NCBI GenBank assembly: GCA_026710825.1
Contig: JAPOQH010000045.1
Span: 1-64,000, forward strand
Length of the DNA: 64,000 bases
Direction: 5' to 3'
DNA from: Chloroflexota bacterium
GTDB lineage: Bacteria > Chloroflexota > Dehalococcoidia > Lucifugimonadales > UBA3495
Position numbers and translations under genes: made by a program
In this document: in pieces, positions 55,639-64,000 of the stretch
Layout of the letters: every line of letters starts with the position of its first letter
How positions within the stretch are numbered: the stretch's first letter is position 1
The notes under the pieces: model-generated
The model's database searches: none
The model's input: the letters and a program-made list of their open reading frames with translations, nothing else
What the model was told of the DNA's origin: nothing

Positions 55639-55659
55639 GGCCAACGCAAACCACAATTG

Positions 55660-55690
55660 AATAAGGGCAGGTTAAGAACCTGCCCTTATT
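55660..55690. terminator. Bidirectional terminator
   Basis: Perfect 14-bp stem AATAAGGGCAGGTT with a 3-base loop between convergent genes (NHL on plus, 55724 gene on minus). AT-rich arms give short U tracts in both directions. Confidence 0.7.
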
Positions 55691-55723
55691 CATGTGGCAA
55701 ACCAGCCCGCCATCTGTCCCGGA

Positions 55724-56044
55724 TTAGGCCGTCAATACGATCTCCCTATGCGCCAGATCAGAGGCGGACTTACGTGCGTTGGCATCCAACTTCTCAGCAA
55801 GATCGCGCAGCGATTCAAAATAATTGGGGTGCGTGGCGCGGATATCATCTACAGAATCCGCGCCCAACACAACATATTCCATTCGCGGCCTCTGGCCTGT
55901 CCGCAACATCTCCTGCAGTTCTTCTAACTGAGACCGTTCCAACGCTGCCAACCTGCTCATCGCCTCTGCGTGGTCAGACTCAGGGAAGGGCGTTAGCTTT
56001 TGGAGCGCACCCTCATTCCGGTCGTATTCGAGCAAGAACCACAT
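55724..56044 (-). CDS. Uncharacterised protein
   Basis: 106 aa, not recognised. Opens MWFLLEYDRNEGALQKLTPF, helical afterwards (SRLAALERSQLEELQEML), no catalytic motif. The ATG at 56044 has AGGAGA 7 bases upstream. A 160-base gap with no gene precedes it. Confidence 0.65.
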   Translation of the reverse strand: MWFLLEYDRNEGALQKLTPFPESDHAEAMSRLAALERSQLEELQEMLRTGQRPRMEYVVLGADSVDDIRATHPNYFESLRDLAEKLDANARKSASDLAHREIVLTA

Positions 56045-56204
56045 CGATAGGTCTCCTAAGGTCAGATCCAAGGCGGAAGGAACGGTGCGCGATACTCTTC
56101 AAAAGTGCTGATATCTTCGGCCTGTGGATTATCCCGCAACCGCGCACCCAACTGATCTATCTGCCGACGGCACATCCTTCCCGCGGGCCTGACCACCTGT
56201 CCGG

Positions 56205-56480
56205 CTAACCTCCGGCAACCGCCGGCACAATGCTGATCTCGTCGCCCGACTTTATCGACGTCTTCAAACCCTGGTCGAAACGAATGTCCTCGCCATTCAC
56301 GTAAATGTTGACGAAGTATCGCAACTCCCCTTCCTCGTCCAGCAGCCGCTCCTTGAAACCGGGGTAGTCGGACTCCAGCTTGTCGATCATCTGCGACAGA
56401 TCATCTACCTCCAGTTCCACCTTGTCGGCTCCGTGGGTCATACGTCGCAGCGGTGTGGGAATACGTACCATAACGCCCAT
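56205..56480 (-). CDS. MoaD/ThiS family sulfur-carrier protein
   Basis: 91 aa beta-grasp protein ending in GG (VPAVAGG), the site where adenylation and thiocarboxylation occur. VRIPTPLRRMTHGADKVEL and VNIYVNGEDIRF fit MoaD/ThiS/CysO relatives. It lies downstream of thrC and the NIL gene on the same strand, which suggests a role in sulfur delivery to an amino acid instead of Moco (inference). Confidence 0.88.
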   Translation of the reverse strand: MGVMVRIPTPLRRMTHGADKVELEVDDLSQMIDKLESDYPGFKERLLDEEGELRYFVNIYVNGEDIRFDQGLKTSIKSGDEISIVPAVAGG

Positions 56481-56535
56481 TGGGGATTCTCCTCCTGTTG
56501 TTCTGCGTGCCCCGGGGCGTCATCGGTCACCGGGG

Positions 56536-56778
56536 TTAGCCTTCAATTACGTCTCCGGCAATCGGATCAACGCGCACGCCGTTGTCGGCCACCCACGTCA
56601 AACCTCTCTGAATCTCATCGTCCGTGCCATCCAACTCCAATACCACCCATCCCATGTCCGCGCGCACGTCCGCTCGCCGTATGTTGGTGACCACGTCGAA
56701 ATCGTGCCCTAGCCGGTAGATGATCGGCTCGCGCACCATGTCCGCCGAGAATGTGAACCGGACCCGTTGTCGCGCCAT
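56536..56778 (-). CDS. NIL domain protein
   Basis: 80 aa. VRFTFSADMVREPIIYRLGHDFDVVTNIRRADVRADMGWVVLELDG is the NIL domain, known from MetN ABC subunits and from homocysteine synthesis proteins. Stand-alone form. Six bases downstream of thrC, 55 bases upstream of the MoaD-like gene. Confidence 0.9.
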   Translation of the reverse strand: MARQRVRFTFSADMVREPIIYRLGHDFDVVTNIRRADVRADMGWVVLELDGTDDEIQRGLTWVADNGVRVDPIAGDVIEG

Positions 56779-56784
56779 CGAGCG

Positions 56785-58074
56785 TTACACTCCGGCGGCC
56801 ATGCGGCTCTCCAGGGCCGCTTCGAACGATCCCATCATGGGTTTCACCAGCAGCGGGTTCACCACTTCCTCCACCGCTTCCTGCGTCTTCAGCCCGTTGC
56901 CCGTGATGTACGCGACGGTCAGTTCGTCCGGCCCGATTGCACCCGACTCCGCCAGGTACTTCAGCGTGGAGACCGTTACGCCTCCCGCCGTCTCCGTGAA
57001 CACCCCTTCCGTCTCCGCCAGCAGCTTGATGCCTTCCACCACCTTGTTCTCCGGCACCGCGTAGCCGCTTCCGTCCGATTCCCGGATCACCCGCAGCGCG
57101 TAGATCCCGTCCGCAGGGTTTCCGATGGCCAGCGATTTGGCGATGCTGTCCGGCCGCACCGGGCGGATCTGGTTTTTCTGGTTTTCCCAGGCCCACACGA
57201 TGGGACTGCATCCCTCCGCCTGCGCCATGTGCATGCGCGTCGTTACCGCTGGGTGATGCACGGTGTTCTGGTCTGCTCCGAACGGCATCGGCTCGACCCC
57301 GTCCAGCAGGCCCAGGCACGCCAGTTCATTGAACCCCTTCCATATCTTGGTGAACATCGCTCCCGACGCCGACGGGATCACCACGTGGTCTGGAATCCGC
57401 CACCCCAACTGCTCGGCCACCTCGTAGCCCAGCGTTTTGCTGCCCTCGGCATAGTAGGGCCGCATGTTGATGTTCACGAACGCCCAGGGATAGTTGTCGC
57501 TGATCTCACTGCACAGTCGGTTGACTTCGTCATACGTCCCGTCAACGGCAACCAGCGTCGGGTTGTACACCGCCGCTCCGATCACCTTCCCCCGTTCCAG
57601 GTCCGCGGGAATGAACACCACCGCGTCGATGCCCGCCCGCGCCGCGTGGGCCGCCACGCTGCACGCCAGGTTCCCGGTGCTCGCGCACGCCAGCGTCTCA
57701 TATCCGAACTCGACGGCCTTCGTCGCCGCCACCGAGACCACCCGGTCCTTGAATGAAAACGACGGGTTCACGCTGTCGTTCTTGATGTACAGGTTGTTCA
57801 GACCCAGCCGTTTCCCCAGGTTCTTGGCCTTCATCAGCGGCGTGTAGCCCGCCATTATGTCCACCGGGTCTTCGGCCGAGGCCGGCAGCAGGTCCTCGTA
57901 CCGCCAGATGCTCAGAGGCCCCCCGGCGATCCGGTCCCGGCTGATCACCTCGGAAATCGTCACATAGTCATATATGACCTCGAGGGGGCCGAAGCAGAAA
58001 TCACAAACGTTCAGCGGGTCGCCCGGGTACTCCCGGCCGCACTCCCGGCATTTCAATCCTTTAACAAAAGCCAC
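56785..58074 (-). CDS. thrC: Threonine synthase (or related O-phosphohomoserine enzyme)
   Basis: 429 aa PLP enzyme. An N-terminal zinc ribbon (Cys9, Cys12, Cys24, Cys27) precedes the fold type II core with the PLP Lys109 in NPSFSFKDR. CASTGNLACSVAAHAARAG and ASGAMFTKIWKGFNEL follow. Normally converts O-phosphohomoserine to threonine. Cotranscription with a NIL protein and a MoaD-like carrier raises the option of sulfur insertion to make homocysteine from the same substrate (inference). Confidence 0.9.
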   Translation of the reverse strand: MAFVKGLKCRECGREYPGDPLNVCDFCFGPLEVIYDYVTISEVISRDRIAGGPLSIWRYEDLLPASAEDPVDIMAGYTPLMKAKNLGKRLGLNNLYIKNDSVNPSFSFKDRVVSVAATKAVEFGYETLACASTGNLACSVAAHAARAGIDAVVFIPADLERGKVIGAAVYNPTLVAVDGTYDEVNRLCSEISDNYPWAFVNINMRPYYAEGSKTLGYEVAEQLGWRIPDHVVIPSASGAMFTKIWKGFNELACLGLLDGVEPMPFGADQNTVHHPAVTTRMHMAQAEGCSPIVWAWENQKNQIRPVRPDSIAKSLAIGNPADGIYALRVIRESDGSGYAVPENKVVEGIKLLAETEGVFTETAGGVTVSTLKYLAESGAIGPDELTVAYITGNGLKTQEAVEEVVNPLLVKPMMGSFEAALESRMAAGV

Positions 58075-58243
58075 CGGATGGTACCTCCGTGGTTAGTTGC
58101 TGCACTCGAGCTCCGCGCTTCGATGATCCTCACTGTTGCGAAACGATATTGTGCCAGACGCCGCCCGTCGCTCGCAACTCACTCACTGCGGAGCCTCGCC
58201 AGCCGGCCCGCCGCCGTCGGGCTTTTCGGTTCCGGCAGTCGCC

Positions 58244-58732
58244 CTAGTGCCCGGGATGATACCAATGGCTGTCGAAGAACATCAGCGGGTTCACCTCTTC
58301 GTCGGCGCTCGCCTGCATTTCCTTGACTTCGCCCACGTAGATCGTGTGGTCACCATACACGTGCGACCCCACGATGTCGCAGTTGAAGAACACCATCGAC
58401 CCGTCCAACTGCGGTACGTTGTGCGCCCCCGCCGTGTACGAATATTCGGGATTTCCCTCGCGCTGCTCAGGCCGCCGGGCGAAATACATCCCCAGTTCTT
58501 CCTGTTCCTCCCGCAGCACGTTGACCCCAATCCTCTTCTGCTCTTCCACGTAACCGTACGTGATGGTGTTGTGAGCCACGCACACCAGCAGCGTCGGCGG
58601 GTCCAGGCATACCGACGTGAACGCGTTCGCTGTCATCGCGTGAGGATTGCCCTCCGGATCCAGCGTGGTGATCACCGTCACCCCGGTCGCGAATTTTGAC
58701 ATTGCCTGCCGAAAGTCGATTTGACTAACCAC
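58244..58732 (-). CDS. Flavin reductase family protein
   Basis: 162 aa split-barrel FMN-binding protein. ATGVTVITTLDPEGNPHAMTANAFTSVCLDPPTLLVCV is the typical FMN site; NVLREEQEELGMYFA and FFNCDIVGSHVYGDHTIYVGEV follow. Usually supplies reduced flavin to a monooxygenase; no obvious partner is adjacent. It lies upstream of thrC on the same strand. Confidence 0.92.
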   Translation of the reverse strand: MVSQIDFRQAMSKFATGVTVITTLDPEGNPHAMTANAFTSVCLDPPTLLVCVAHNTITYGYVEEQKRIGVNVLREEQEELGMYFARRPEQREGNPEYSYTAGAHNVPQLDGSMVFFNCDIVGSHVYGDHTIYVGEVKEMQASADEEVNPLMFFDSHWYHPGH

Positions 58733-59122
58733 TGCGGCTTACCCCCGATAATTTGGCGATGATTATACCCGGACAGTATCAACGTTGCCAAACGCTATTC
58801 AATCCCTACAGCCATCCGCGCCAAGTGGCCTGTTCTACATCCCAGCATGACACCGACCACGAACCGGACTCCAGAAAATTCTCGGCGCGCTCAGGTTCTC
58901 CGATCCGCGCAATTCCCGCACTCTGTCCACCCTTGTCACCTCCGGCCAAACAAACACCAATCAACCCTGAACAGCTATCCCCCTGCATTGGCCCGGCATT
59001 ATCCGCGGGTGCATTGCCTACATCGTAGAGCGCATATGGAAAAAGCCGCGTCCGTAACTCTGTGGATTCAGCGCGCCCGCCAACCCCGGCCACCGGCAAC
59101 GCCACTCCGTGGACTCACCTAG
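58733..59122. other. Gene-free region
   Basis: About 390 bases between the flavin reductase start and the BtuF-like stop. Short open frames on both strands have no protein-like sequence or ribosome-binding sites. I see no repeat or strong terminator. Confidence 0.45.
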
Positions 59123-60145
59123 TCAGGCCACCACCGCGCCCAGTTCCCCTCGCTCCGCTCCGTCCGAAATCGGGGGCCACGGCATAAAAGCCTCACCTAT
59201 CCTGTCGGCCGGCAGACTTCGCGCCTGCTCCGCATCCAGCTTCAGCACGGTATTCGGCGGGATGTGCCCGGAGAACAGTCCCGGATGCGTCAACTCCGCC
59301 AGCAACTCCAGCCCATCGACGACCCTCGGCCCCGGCCTGCTCAGCGTGCTGTGATCGACCAGGTACACCTCGCCCGTCTGCACCGCCGGCAATTCGTCCC
59401 ACCCCGGCTGACTCGCCAACCACGGAATCTCCCGGACGCTCCGGGCCAAGTCCGACGAGCACAGGTCGATGTACAACTTCTCGGGAGCCGCCGACACCAC
59501 CTCGCTCCATTCGATCCGCTCCGCCGCGCATCCCGCCTGGAACCGCTCCGGCAGGACGCCGCCCGCCCGCCACACCAGGTCGGTGACCCAGTGCCCGCCG
59601 ATCACCAGCGGGTTGACCCCCTCCAGCGAGAATACCGCTGGCCGGTAATCCGCCCGACTCACCTTCTCCTCAACCAACCCGATGCGCGCTCGCATTCCCG
59701 CCACCAGTCCGGCCGCCGCATCCGACGCGCCGCAGGCGTCCCCGATCTCGGCGAAACTACCCAGTATCTCATCCAGTGTCCGGGGGTTCAGGTTCAGCAC
59801 CGTCGGCAGGAGCGCCATCGGTTCCACCGCCGCATGCACTGTGCTGGCATCAACCTCGCAGAAGTAGCAGAGGTCCTGCGTCAACACCAGGTCCGGCGCG
59901 GCCTGCCTCAACCAGTCCACATCCAGGTCGTACGGGCTTTCGCCGGACGACAGGATGCGGCTCATCTCCGCCTCAACCTCTTCGCTCGACATCACTGACG
60001 GATCTATTCGGCTCCGGCAAACTACCCGGATGTCCGCAACCTCGGGAGGATAATCGCAAAGATCCGTAACCCCTATGATCTGCTCGCCCATCCCCAGGGC
60101 AAACAATATCTCGGTGCCGCTGGGAAGTAATGAGCATATCTGCAC
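59123..60145 (-). CDS. Cobalamin-binding (BtuF-like) protein without signal peptide
   Basis: About 340 aa. VQICSLLPSGTEILFALGMGEQIIGVTDLCDYPPEV, DLVLTQDLCYFCEV and the LEGVNPLVIGGHWVTDLVWRAGG block match periplasmic-binding-fold proteins of the BtuF/FecB group. The GTG at 60145 starts directly at the domain, so there is no export signal or lipobox; cytoplasmic members of this family exist. No BtuC or BtuD gene is in the window. Confidence 0.82.
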   Translation of the reverse strand: MQICSLLPSGTEILFALGMGEQIIGVTDLCDYPPEVADIRVVCRSRIDPSVMSSEEVEAEMSRILSSGESPYDLDVDWLRQAAPDLVLTQDLCYFCEVDASTVHAAVEPMALLPTVLNLNPRTLDEILGSFAEIGDACGASDAAAGLVAGMRARIGLVEEKVSRADYRPAVFSLEGVNPLVIGGHWVTDLVWRAGGVLPERFQAGCAAERIEWSEVVSAAPEKLYIDLCSSDLARSVREIPWLASQPGWDELPAVQTGEVYLVDHSTLSRPGPRVVDGLELLAELTHPGLFSGHIPPNTVLKLDAEQARSLPADRIGEAFMPWPPISDGAERGELGAVVA

Positions 60146-60245
60146 AGCGCGGCCCCCTTTGCAAATGGTCCTGCGTAGTCGGCACGCGGATTGTAGCATA
60201 TACTCTGCGGCAGACCGCCTCCGCGTTCAGTTCATAACGGCCACC

Positions 60246-61571
60246 ATGAACGCCACCACCACAGTCCAGCCGCCCATGCTGGCGGAGCGCACCTGGAGCA
60301 AACGCGCCCTGGTGTCGCTGAACTTTTACAGCTTCGGCCTCGCGGGTTTCATACTGGCGATGGACACTGCGGTGCTGCCCATACTGGTGCTGGAAGTCGC
60401 GCCCCACGCCGCCAAAAACACGCTGCTCGGCGTCGTCGGGCTGGCCGGCCTCCTGGCCACCGCGTCAGTCCAGGTGCCCGTCGGATGGGCCAGCGACCGC
60501 ACCCGATCGCGTTTGGGCCGCCGGCTCCCCTACATGCTGTGGACCTGCCTGTGCATCCCGGTCGGCCTCGCCGGCCTGGCCATGCCGCTGAACTACGTCA
60601 GCCTGCTCGTCATCTGGATGTTCATACAGATCAATTCGGGCATCGGTTATTCGCCATATCTCGCCAGCATCCGCGAACTGGTCCCGAACAACCGCATGGG
60701 CGTTGCCGCCTCCGTCAAAACGCTACTCGAAGCCCTGGGCGGCGCCGGCGTCCTGTGCCTCGCGGCCTTGATGATCAGCAACTACTCCAGGCCCGACGGC
60801 GTGTACTGGCTTTGGGCCACCCTCGCCCTGTGCGCGGCTGTCCTGCTCTGTACCGCCGGCGCCAGTTCGATCACCATCTTTGGCCGCATGCGCCAATCCG
60901 GCGGGGCCGCCGCCGTGGCCTTCCAGCGCGCCGCCATGGCGTTCCCGGAGTCCACCAGCATGGCGCGCCTCCATCCGGACCTCGGCTGGTTCGTGGTGTC
61001 CCGCGGCGCATTCATGGCCGCTGTCGTCATCTTTACCACCTACGGCCTCTTTTTCCTGCGGGACAAAGTGCAGGTGGGAAATCCCGCCGAGGCTCTCGGC
61101 CTTGCCATCATCGGCATCGGCGGCGCTCTCGTGCTCACCACCTACCCCGCCGGATGGATGTCGGATCGCATCGGCCGCAAGCCGGTGCTCGCGGCCGGCA
61201 CGGTCCTCGCCGTGGCCGCCACCCTGGTCATGATGTGGGTAAATTCCTATTTTGCCGCCGTCGTCGTCGCTAGCGTGATCGGCGGTGCGGTCGGTATGAT
61301 CCTCACCAGCCACTGGGCCATGGCCAACGATCTCGGAACCGATGGCCGCGAGGCTCAGCACATGGGTATCGTCAACTTGGGCACTCTCATCGGCGCCGCG
61401 GGCGCCAAGGCCATCGGCCCCCTGCCGGATCTGGTGACCGTGTGGTTCGGACCCGGCTACGGTTACACCGCGCTGCTCGGCGCCAGCGCGTTGCTGTTCA
61501 TCATAGGCGGCGCGCTGCTGCTCAAGGTCCGCCTCAATCACCCCGCGCACATCGATCAACCCGCCTGCTAA
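60246..61571 (+). CDS. MFS transporter
   Basis: 441 aa with about 12 helices. VGWASDRTRSRLGRRLPYM and AGWMSDRIGRKPVLAAG are the two cytoplasmic loop signatures; the DRTRSRLGRR form is seen in GPH/sugar-symporter-like and related carriers. Divergent from the BtuF-like gene and 3 bases upstream of the surface protein, so the latter pair may be co-transcribed. Confidence 0.85.
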   Translation: MNATTTVQPPMLAERTWSKRALVSLNFYSFGLAGFILAMDTAVLPILVLEVAPHAAKNTLLGVVGLAGLLATASVQVPVGWASDRTRSRLGRRLPYMLWTCLCIPVGLAGLAMPLNYVSLLVIWMFIQINSGIGYSPYLASIRELVPNNRMGVAASVKTLLEALGGAGVLCLAALMISNYSRPDGVYWLWATLALCAAVLLCTAGASSITIFGRMRQSGGAAAVAFQRAAMAFPESTSMARLHPDLGWFVVSRGAFMAAVVIFTTYGLFFLRDKVQVGNPAEALGLAIIGIGGALVLTTYPAGWMSDRIGRKPVLAAGTVLAVAATLVMMWVNSYFAAVVVASVIGGAVGMILTSHWAMANDLGTDGREAQHMGIVNLGTLIGAAGAKAIGPLPDLVTVWFGPGYGYTALLGASALLFIIGGALLLKVRLNHPAHIDQPAC

Positions 61572-61574
61572 CTC

Positions 61575-64000
61575 ATGCCATCCGACCTCGATAACCGCCC
61601 TGCTCCCTTCCGCCCAGGGCCGTGGCTGACGGTATTGGCCGCCCTCGTCCTGGCAGCCATCGTCCTGGCTGCTTCGGCCGTCTCCGAAAACCAAGCGTCG
61701 GCCTCAATCATGGGCCAATCCCAGCCGGCCGACTGCGCCACCCTCGTCATCGACCAGGATGAAAACTACACCGCCGGCGCTTCAATCGATCTCGAGCTGT
61801 CCTTTACCGACGCCAATGGCGGCCGCAACTGTAGCCCGGGCCTGCCAACCGACGAAATCACCATTGAGTTGCCTGAGGAGCTGAACGTACCCTCCGGCTA
61901 TGACGAAGAAGACATCGTCCTCCGCGCCGGCTCGCGCTACCAGCCCAACTGGATGGACTTTGACTCCGGAGACGACGGCCCTCACCAGATCACGCTACCC
62001 GGTTGCCAAGTTTGGCAATTCTACGGTACTCGCGTCAATTGCGATGAGGTCAACCTCACCGCCGTCCGCATCACGCTGAACGACCTCCGCCTGCCCGACA
62101 ATCCACCGCCGGAGGATGAAACCTACGACGTTTCCGTCCAGTGGGATAGCGGCGCAAAACTGACCTTCTCCCTCCGCGTCGATCCCACCCTCGTGGTTGA
62201 CGCCGATGATGATGAGACCGTCAACTATGGCGAAACCGTCACCTTTACCGGAATCGGCTTTACCAGGGGTGTCACGGCTAATCTGTTCGCCAACCGGCAG
62301 GGTGGGTCCAGCGTTTGCGATTCCTCCACCGTCAGCGATTGGCGGGAGATTGCAACGGCGAGCGTCGGGTCCGACTACCGGTTTACCTCCGAGGTTTTCA
62401 TTGATACCGGCAATTTCCGCAACGCCGGCAAGTACCAAATCTGCGCCCGGGACGGCGCTGGCCGCCGCCTCACCGGCTCCATCAGCATCACCGTCGCCAC
62501 CGGACTCATCATCTCCGACGACGATGCTGTCACCCCCGGCGAAGAAGTCAGGCTGCGCATCGTCGGCGGCAATCCGGGCATCCGCGAAGTCTACGTTGCC
62601 GGGCGCACCGCCGACTGGCGCACCTCATCCGATAATCTGTACGTCACTCTGCCGCCCTCACAAACCGGAACCGTAACCATCCACGCCGAGTTCAGTGATG
62701 GGCGCAGCGCCAAAGCGCGCGTGACCATCTCCGATGCCGAACTTACGGTCAGGAGTGTGGGTGATGGCGTGGGCTTGGGCCAAACTTTGCTGGTATCCGC
62801 CCAGCAATTGGCCGGCTCCGAGGTCTGCCGCGCCCGTCTTGACGGCATTCCCGTTGCCCTGCTTGATGACTCCCGCAACCGCGCCGATTGTGTCCCCATC
62901 CGCAGCGGAGGCCGCTTCGACGCCACCATTCTGTTGGCGGACCCCGACGGCGAAATTTCCAGCGAACTGATCAGCGAGGTAATCTCCCTCGAGCACGGCG
63001 ACAATCTTGAACTGGAAATCACCGACGATGAAGGCGTCAAAGCCACTGCCGACGTCCGCATGGCAGTCCCTCGCATCACGTTCCAGCCCGACCGCGGCGT
63101 CATCAATCGGGGCGAATCCCTCCTGATACGTGGCGAAAACTTCCCTCCGGACCGCCCCGACTACTATGACCCGCCGAAGGTTGAAATCCACATCAACGGC
63201 CGCCGCGCCGGCACCGTCTTTCCCTCCTCAGATGGCCGTTGGCAGTATGAATACGACCGTACCGACCAGCTCGACCCCGGTCAGCAAATTCGCCTGGAGG
63301 TCTATCTCGACGACTACCGCCTCAGGGAACTCAGCGCCGACCTCGATATTAGAGCGGCCTCCGTGGGTGTGGCGGTTACCCCCTCGGTCGTGCGTATCAA
63401 CACCCCCGTCACCGTAACCGTGACCGGCCTGGACCCCTATATTGGCGGCTACGGCGTCCGCATCCGCAATGGCCCCTTCTTCACTTTCAACGGCGCAAAT
63501 ACCTTCAATTCCGACCGCGACGGCGCTTTCACCGCGCGTGCCACTTTCCCGGATTTCGAACCCTACTCCTTCGGCAGCGGCGAAGCTATCGTTTCCCTGG
63601 AATTGTACCGGGATTCCACCCTCATACCGGGCATTTACTCCACTGTAACCATGCTGGCCGGGCAGCATCCGACACCCACGCCAGTGCCAACCCAAACGCC
63701 TCTGCCCACTCCAACACCCACGTTCACCCCCGTTCCCACGGCTACGCCCACTCCTACTCCTACTCCGGTCCCTACTCCCACTCCAACACCCAGTCCCACG
63801 CCTACTCAAACTCCAACGCCCACACCCACTCCGGATCCCACCGACACGCCCATACCGCCGCCAACCATCGACCGGGAAGCCATCGTGAGCGCCGTCATGG
63901 CCGCCATCGCCCCCCCTACTCCCGACCCTGCCACTGGCGGCTCCGTTGACCGGCCTGGCGGTTTCATTGATGCCAACCCCACGCTGTTGTTGATCCTGCT
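61575..64000 (+). CDS. Large exported protein with Ig-like/IPT-type repeats and Pro-Thr linker (3-prime end outside window)
   Basis: At least 808 aa, open at the window end. A hydrophobic segment at about 18-36 (LTVLAALVLAAIVLAASAV) is a signal peptide or anchor. Several beta-rich segments follow, with repeating openings such as VVDADDDETVNYGETVTFTG, IISDDDAVTPGEEVRLRI and ITFQPDRGVINRGESLLIRG, like IPT/TIG or Ig-like folds. Then a Thr-Pro repeat tract of about 45 residues (63671-63840) and a hydrophobic stretch at the cut end that may be a second anchor. A cell-surface or envelope role is inferred. Confidence 0.8.
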   Translation, partial: MPSDLDNRPAPFRPGPWLTVLAALVLAAIVLAASAVSENQASASIMGQSQPADCATLVIDQDENYTAGASIDLELSFTDANGGRNCSPGLPTDEITIELPEELNVPSGYDEEDIVLRAGSRYQPNWMDFDSGDDGPHQITLPGCQVWQFYGTRVNCDEVNLTAVRITLNDLRLPDNPPPEDETYDVSVQWDSGAKLTFSLRVDPTLVVDADDDETVNYGETVTFTGIGFTRGVTANLFANRQGGSSVCDSSTVSDWREIATASVGSDYRFTSEVFIDTGNFRNAGKYQICARDGAGRRLTGSISITVATGLIISDDDAVTPGEEVRLRIVGGNPGIREVYVAGRTADWRTSSDNLYVTLPPSQTGTVTIHAEFSDGRSAKARVTISDAELTVRSVGDGVGLGQTLLVSAQQLAGSEVCRARLDGIPVALLDDSRNRADCVPIRSGGRFDATILLADPDGEISSELISEVISLEHGDNLELEITDDEGVKATADVRMAVPRITFQPDRGVINRGESLLIRGENFPPDRPDYYDPPKVEIHINGRRAGTVFPSSDGRWQYEYDRTDQLDPGQQIRLEVYLDDYRLRELSADLDIRAASVGVAVTPSVVRINTPVTVTVTGLDPYIGGYGVRIRNGPFFTFNGANTFNSDRDGAFTARATFPDFEPYSFGSGEAIVSLELYRDSTLIPGIYSTVTMLAGQHPTPTPVPTQTPLPTPTPTFTPVPTATPTPTPTPVPTPTPTPSPTPTQTPTPTPTPDPTDTPIPPPTIDREAIVSAVMAAIAPPTPDPATGGSVDRPGGFIDANPTLLLIL

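Noticed and set aside
58806..59122. Short frames on both strands after the flavin reductase
   Set aside because: Composition is arginine/proline-rich like frame shadows; no start signals.
63671..63840. CRISPR or DNA tandem repeat
   Set aside because: The periodic sequence encodes a Thr-Pro linker in frame and lacks unique spacers.

Overview
The window is 64 kb of dense, mostly GC-rich bacterial chromosome. I read the organism as a member of the Chloroflexota, probably a Dehalococcoidia/SAR202-like lineage. This is inference from gene content and style (threonine synthase beside a NIL-domain protein and a MoaD-like protein, paralogous NHL beta-propellers, many MFS carriers and metallohydrolases, GC-rich intergenic hairpins). 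No 16S rRNA is present to confirm it. No CRISPR array, prophage or insertion sequence was seen.

Layout. 0.1-8.6 kb: a Rieske protein, then pheS, a two-gene insert (DUF4258 and DUF2283 fused to a nuclease-like domain), pheT, a His-rich moeA, an acidic unknown protein, and infC-rpmI-rplT with an ATA start on infC. 8.7-17.8 kb: lectin-type lipoprotein, M20 peptidase, PAC2 protein, MFS carrier, amidohydrolase, ybeY, zincin, pgpA and nfo. 17.8-28.6 kb: alcohol dehydrogenase, then a reverse-strand housekeeping block (def-cca-secD-secF, fhs, priA, rplS). 28.8-36.0 kb: NHL propeller, alpha/beta hydrolase, monooxygenase-fold protein, membrane protein, DNA repair pair (alkyltransferase-like protein and Fpg/Nei), lactonase, and a protein with a papain-like Cys-His-Glu tail. 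36.1-40.1 kb: vapBC, a tRNA-Val, and a lower-GC island bounded by a partial direct repeat of that tRNA; it carries an AAA ATPase and a PtuB/TIGR02646-type HNH nuclease interrupted by an amber codon (Septu-like). 40.1-45.9 kb: ATP-grasp/alpha-E pair, a ferredoxin-thioredoxin reductase catalytic subunit, MFS carrier, a broken small gene and a Uma2 protein. 46.2-55.7 kb: acs, a second Uma2 protein, gatB, secG, SAM hydroxide adenosyltransferase, E1 alpha/beta of a 2-oxoacid or acetoin dehydrogenase split by a two-gene insert, and a second NHL propeller. 55.7-64 kb: thrC-NIL-MoaD, flavin reductase, BtuF-like protein, MFS carrier, and a large secreted or anchored repeat protein cut by the window end.

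The most striking signal is the ferredoxin-thioredoxin reductase gene at 42801-43226. Its reading frame crosses a TGA exactly where the last catalytic cysteine of the family motif CPC-X16-C(P/A)C-X8-CHC should be. It continues for 55 codons of family-like C-terminus, and a hairpin with a GGUCU apical loop sits 21 nt past the TGA, as expected of a bacterial SECIS. This looks like a selenocysteine-containing FTR. Second is the tRNA-Val island with its Septu-like pair.
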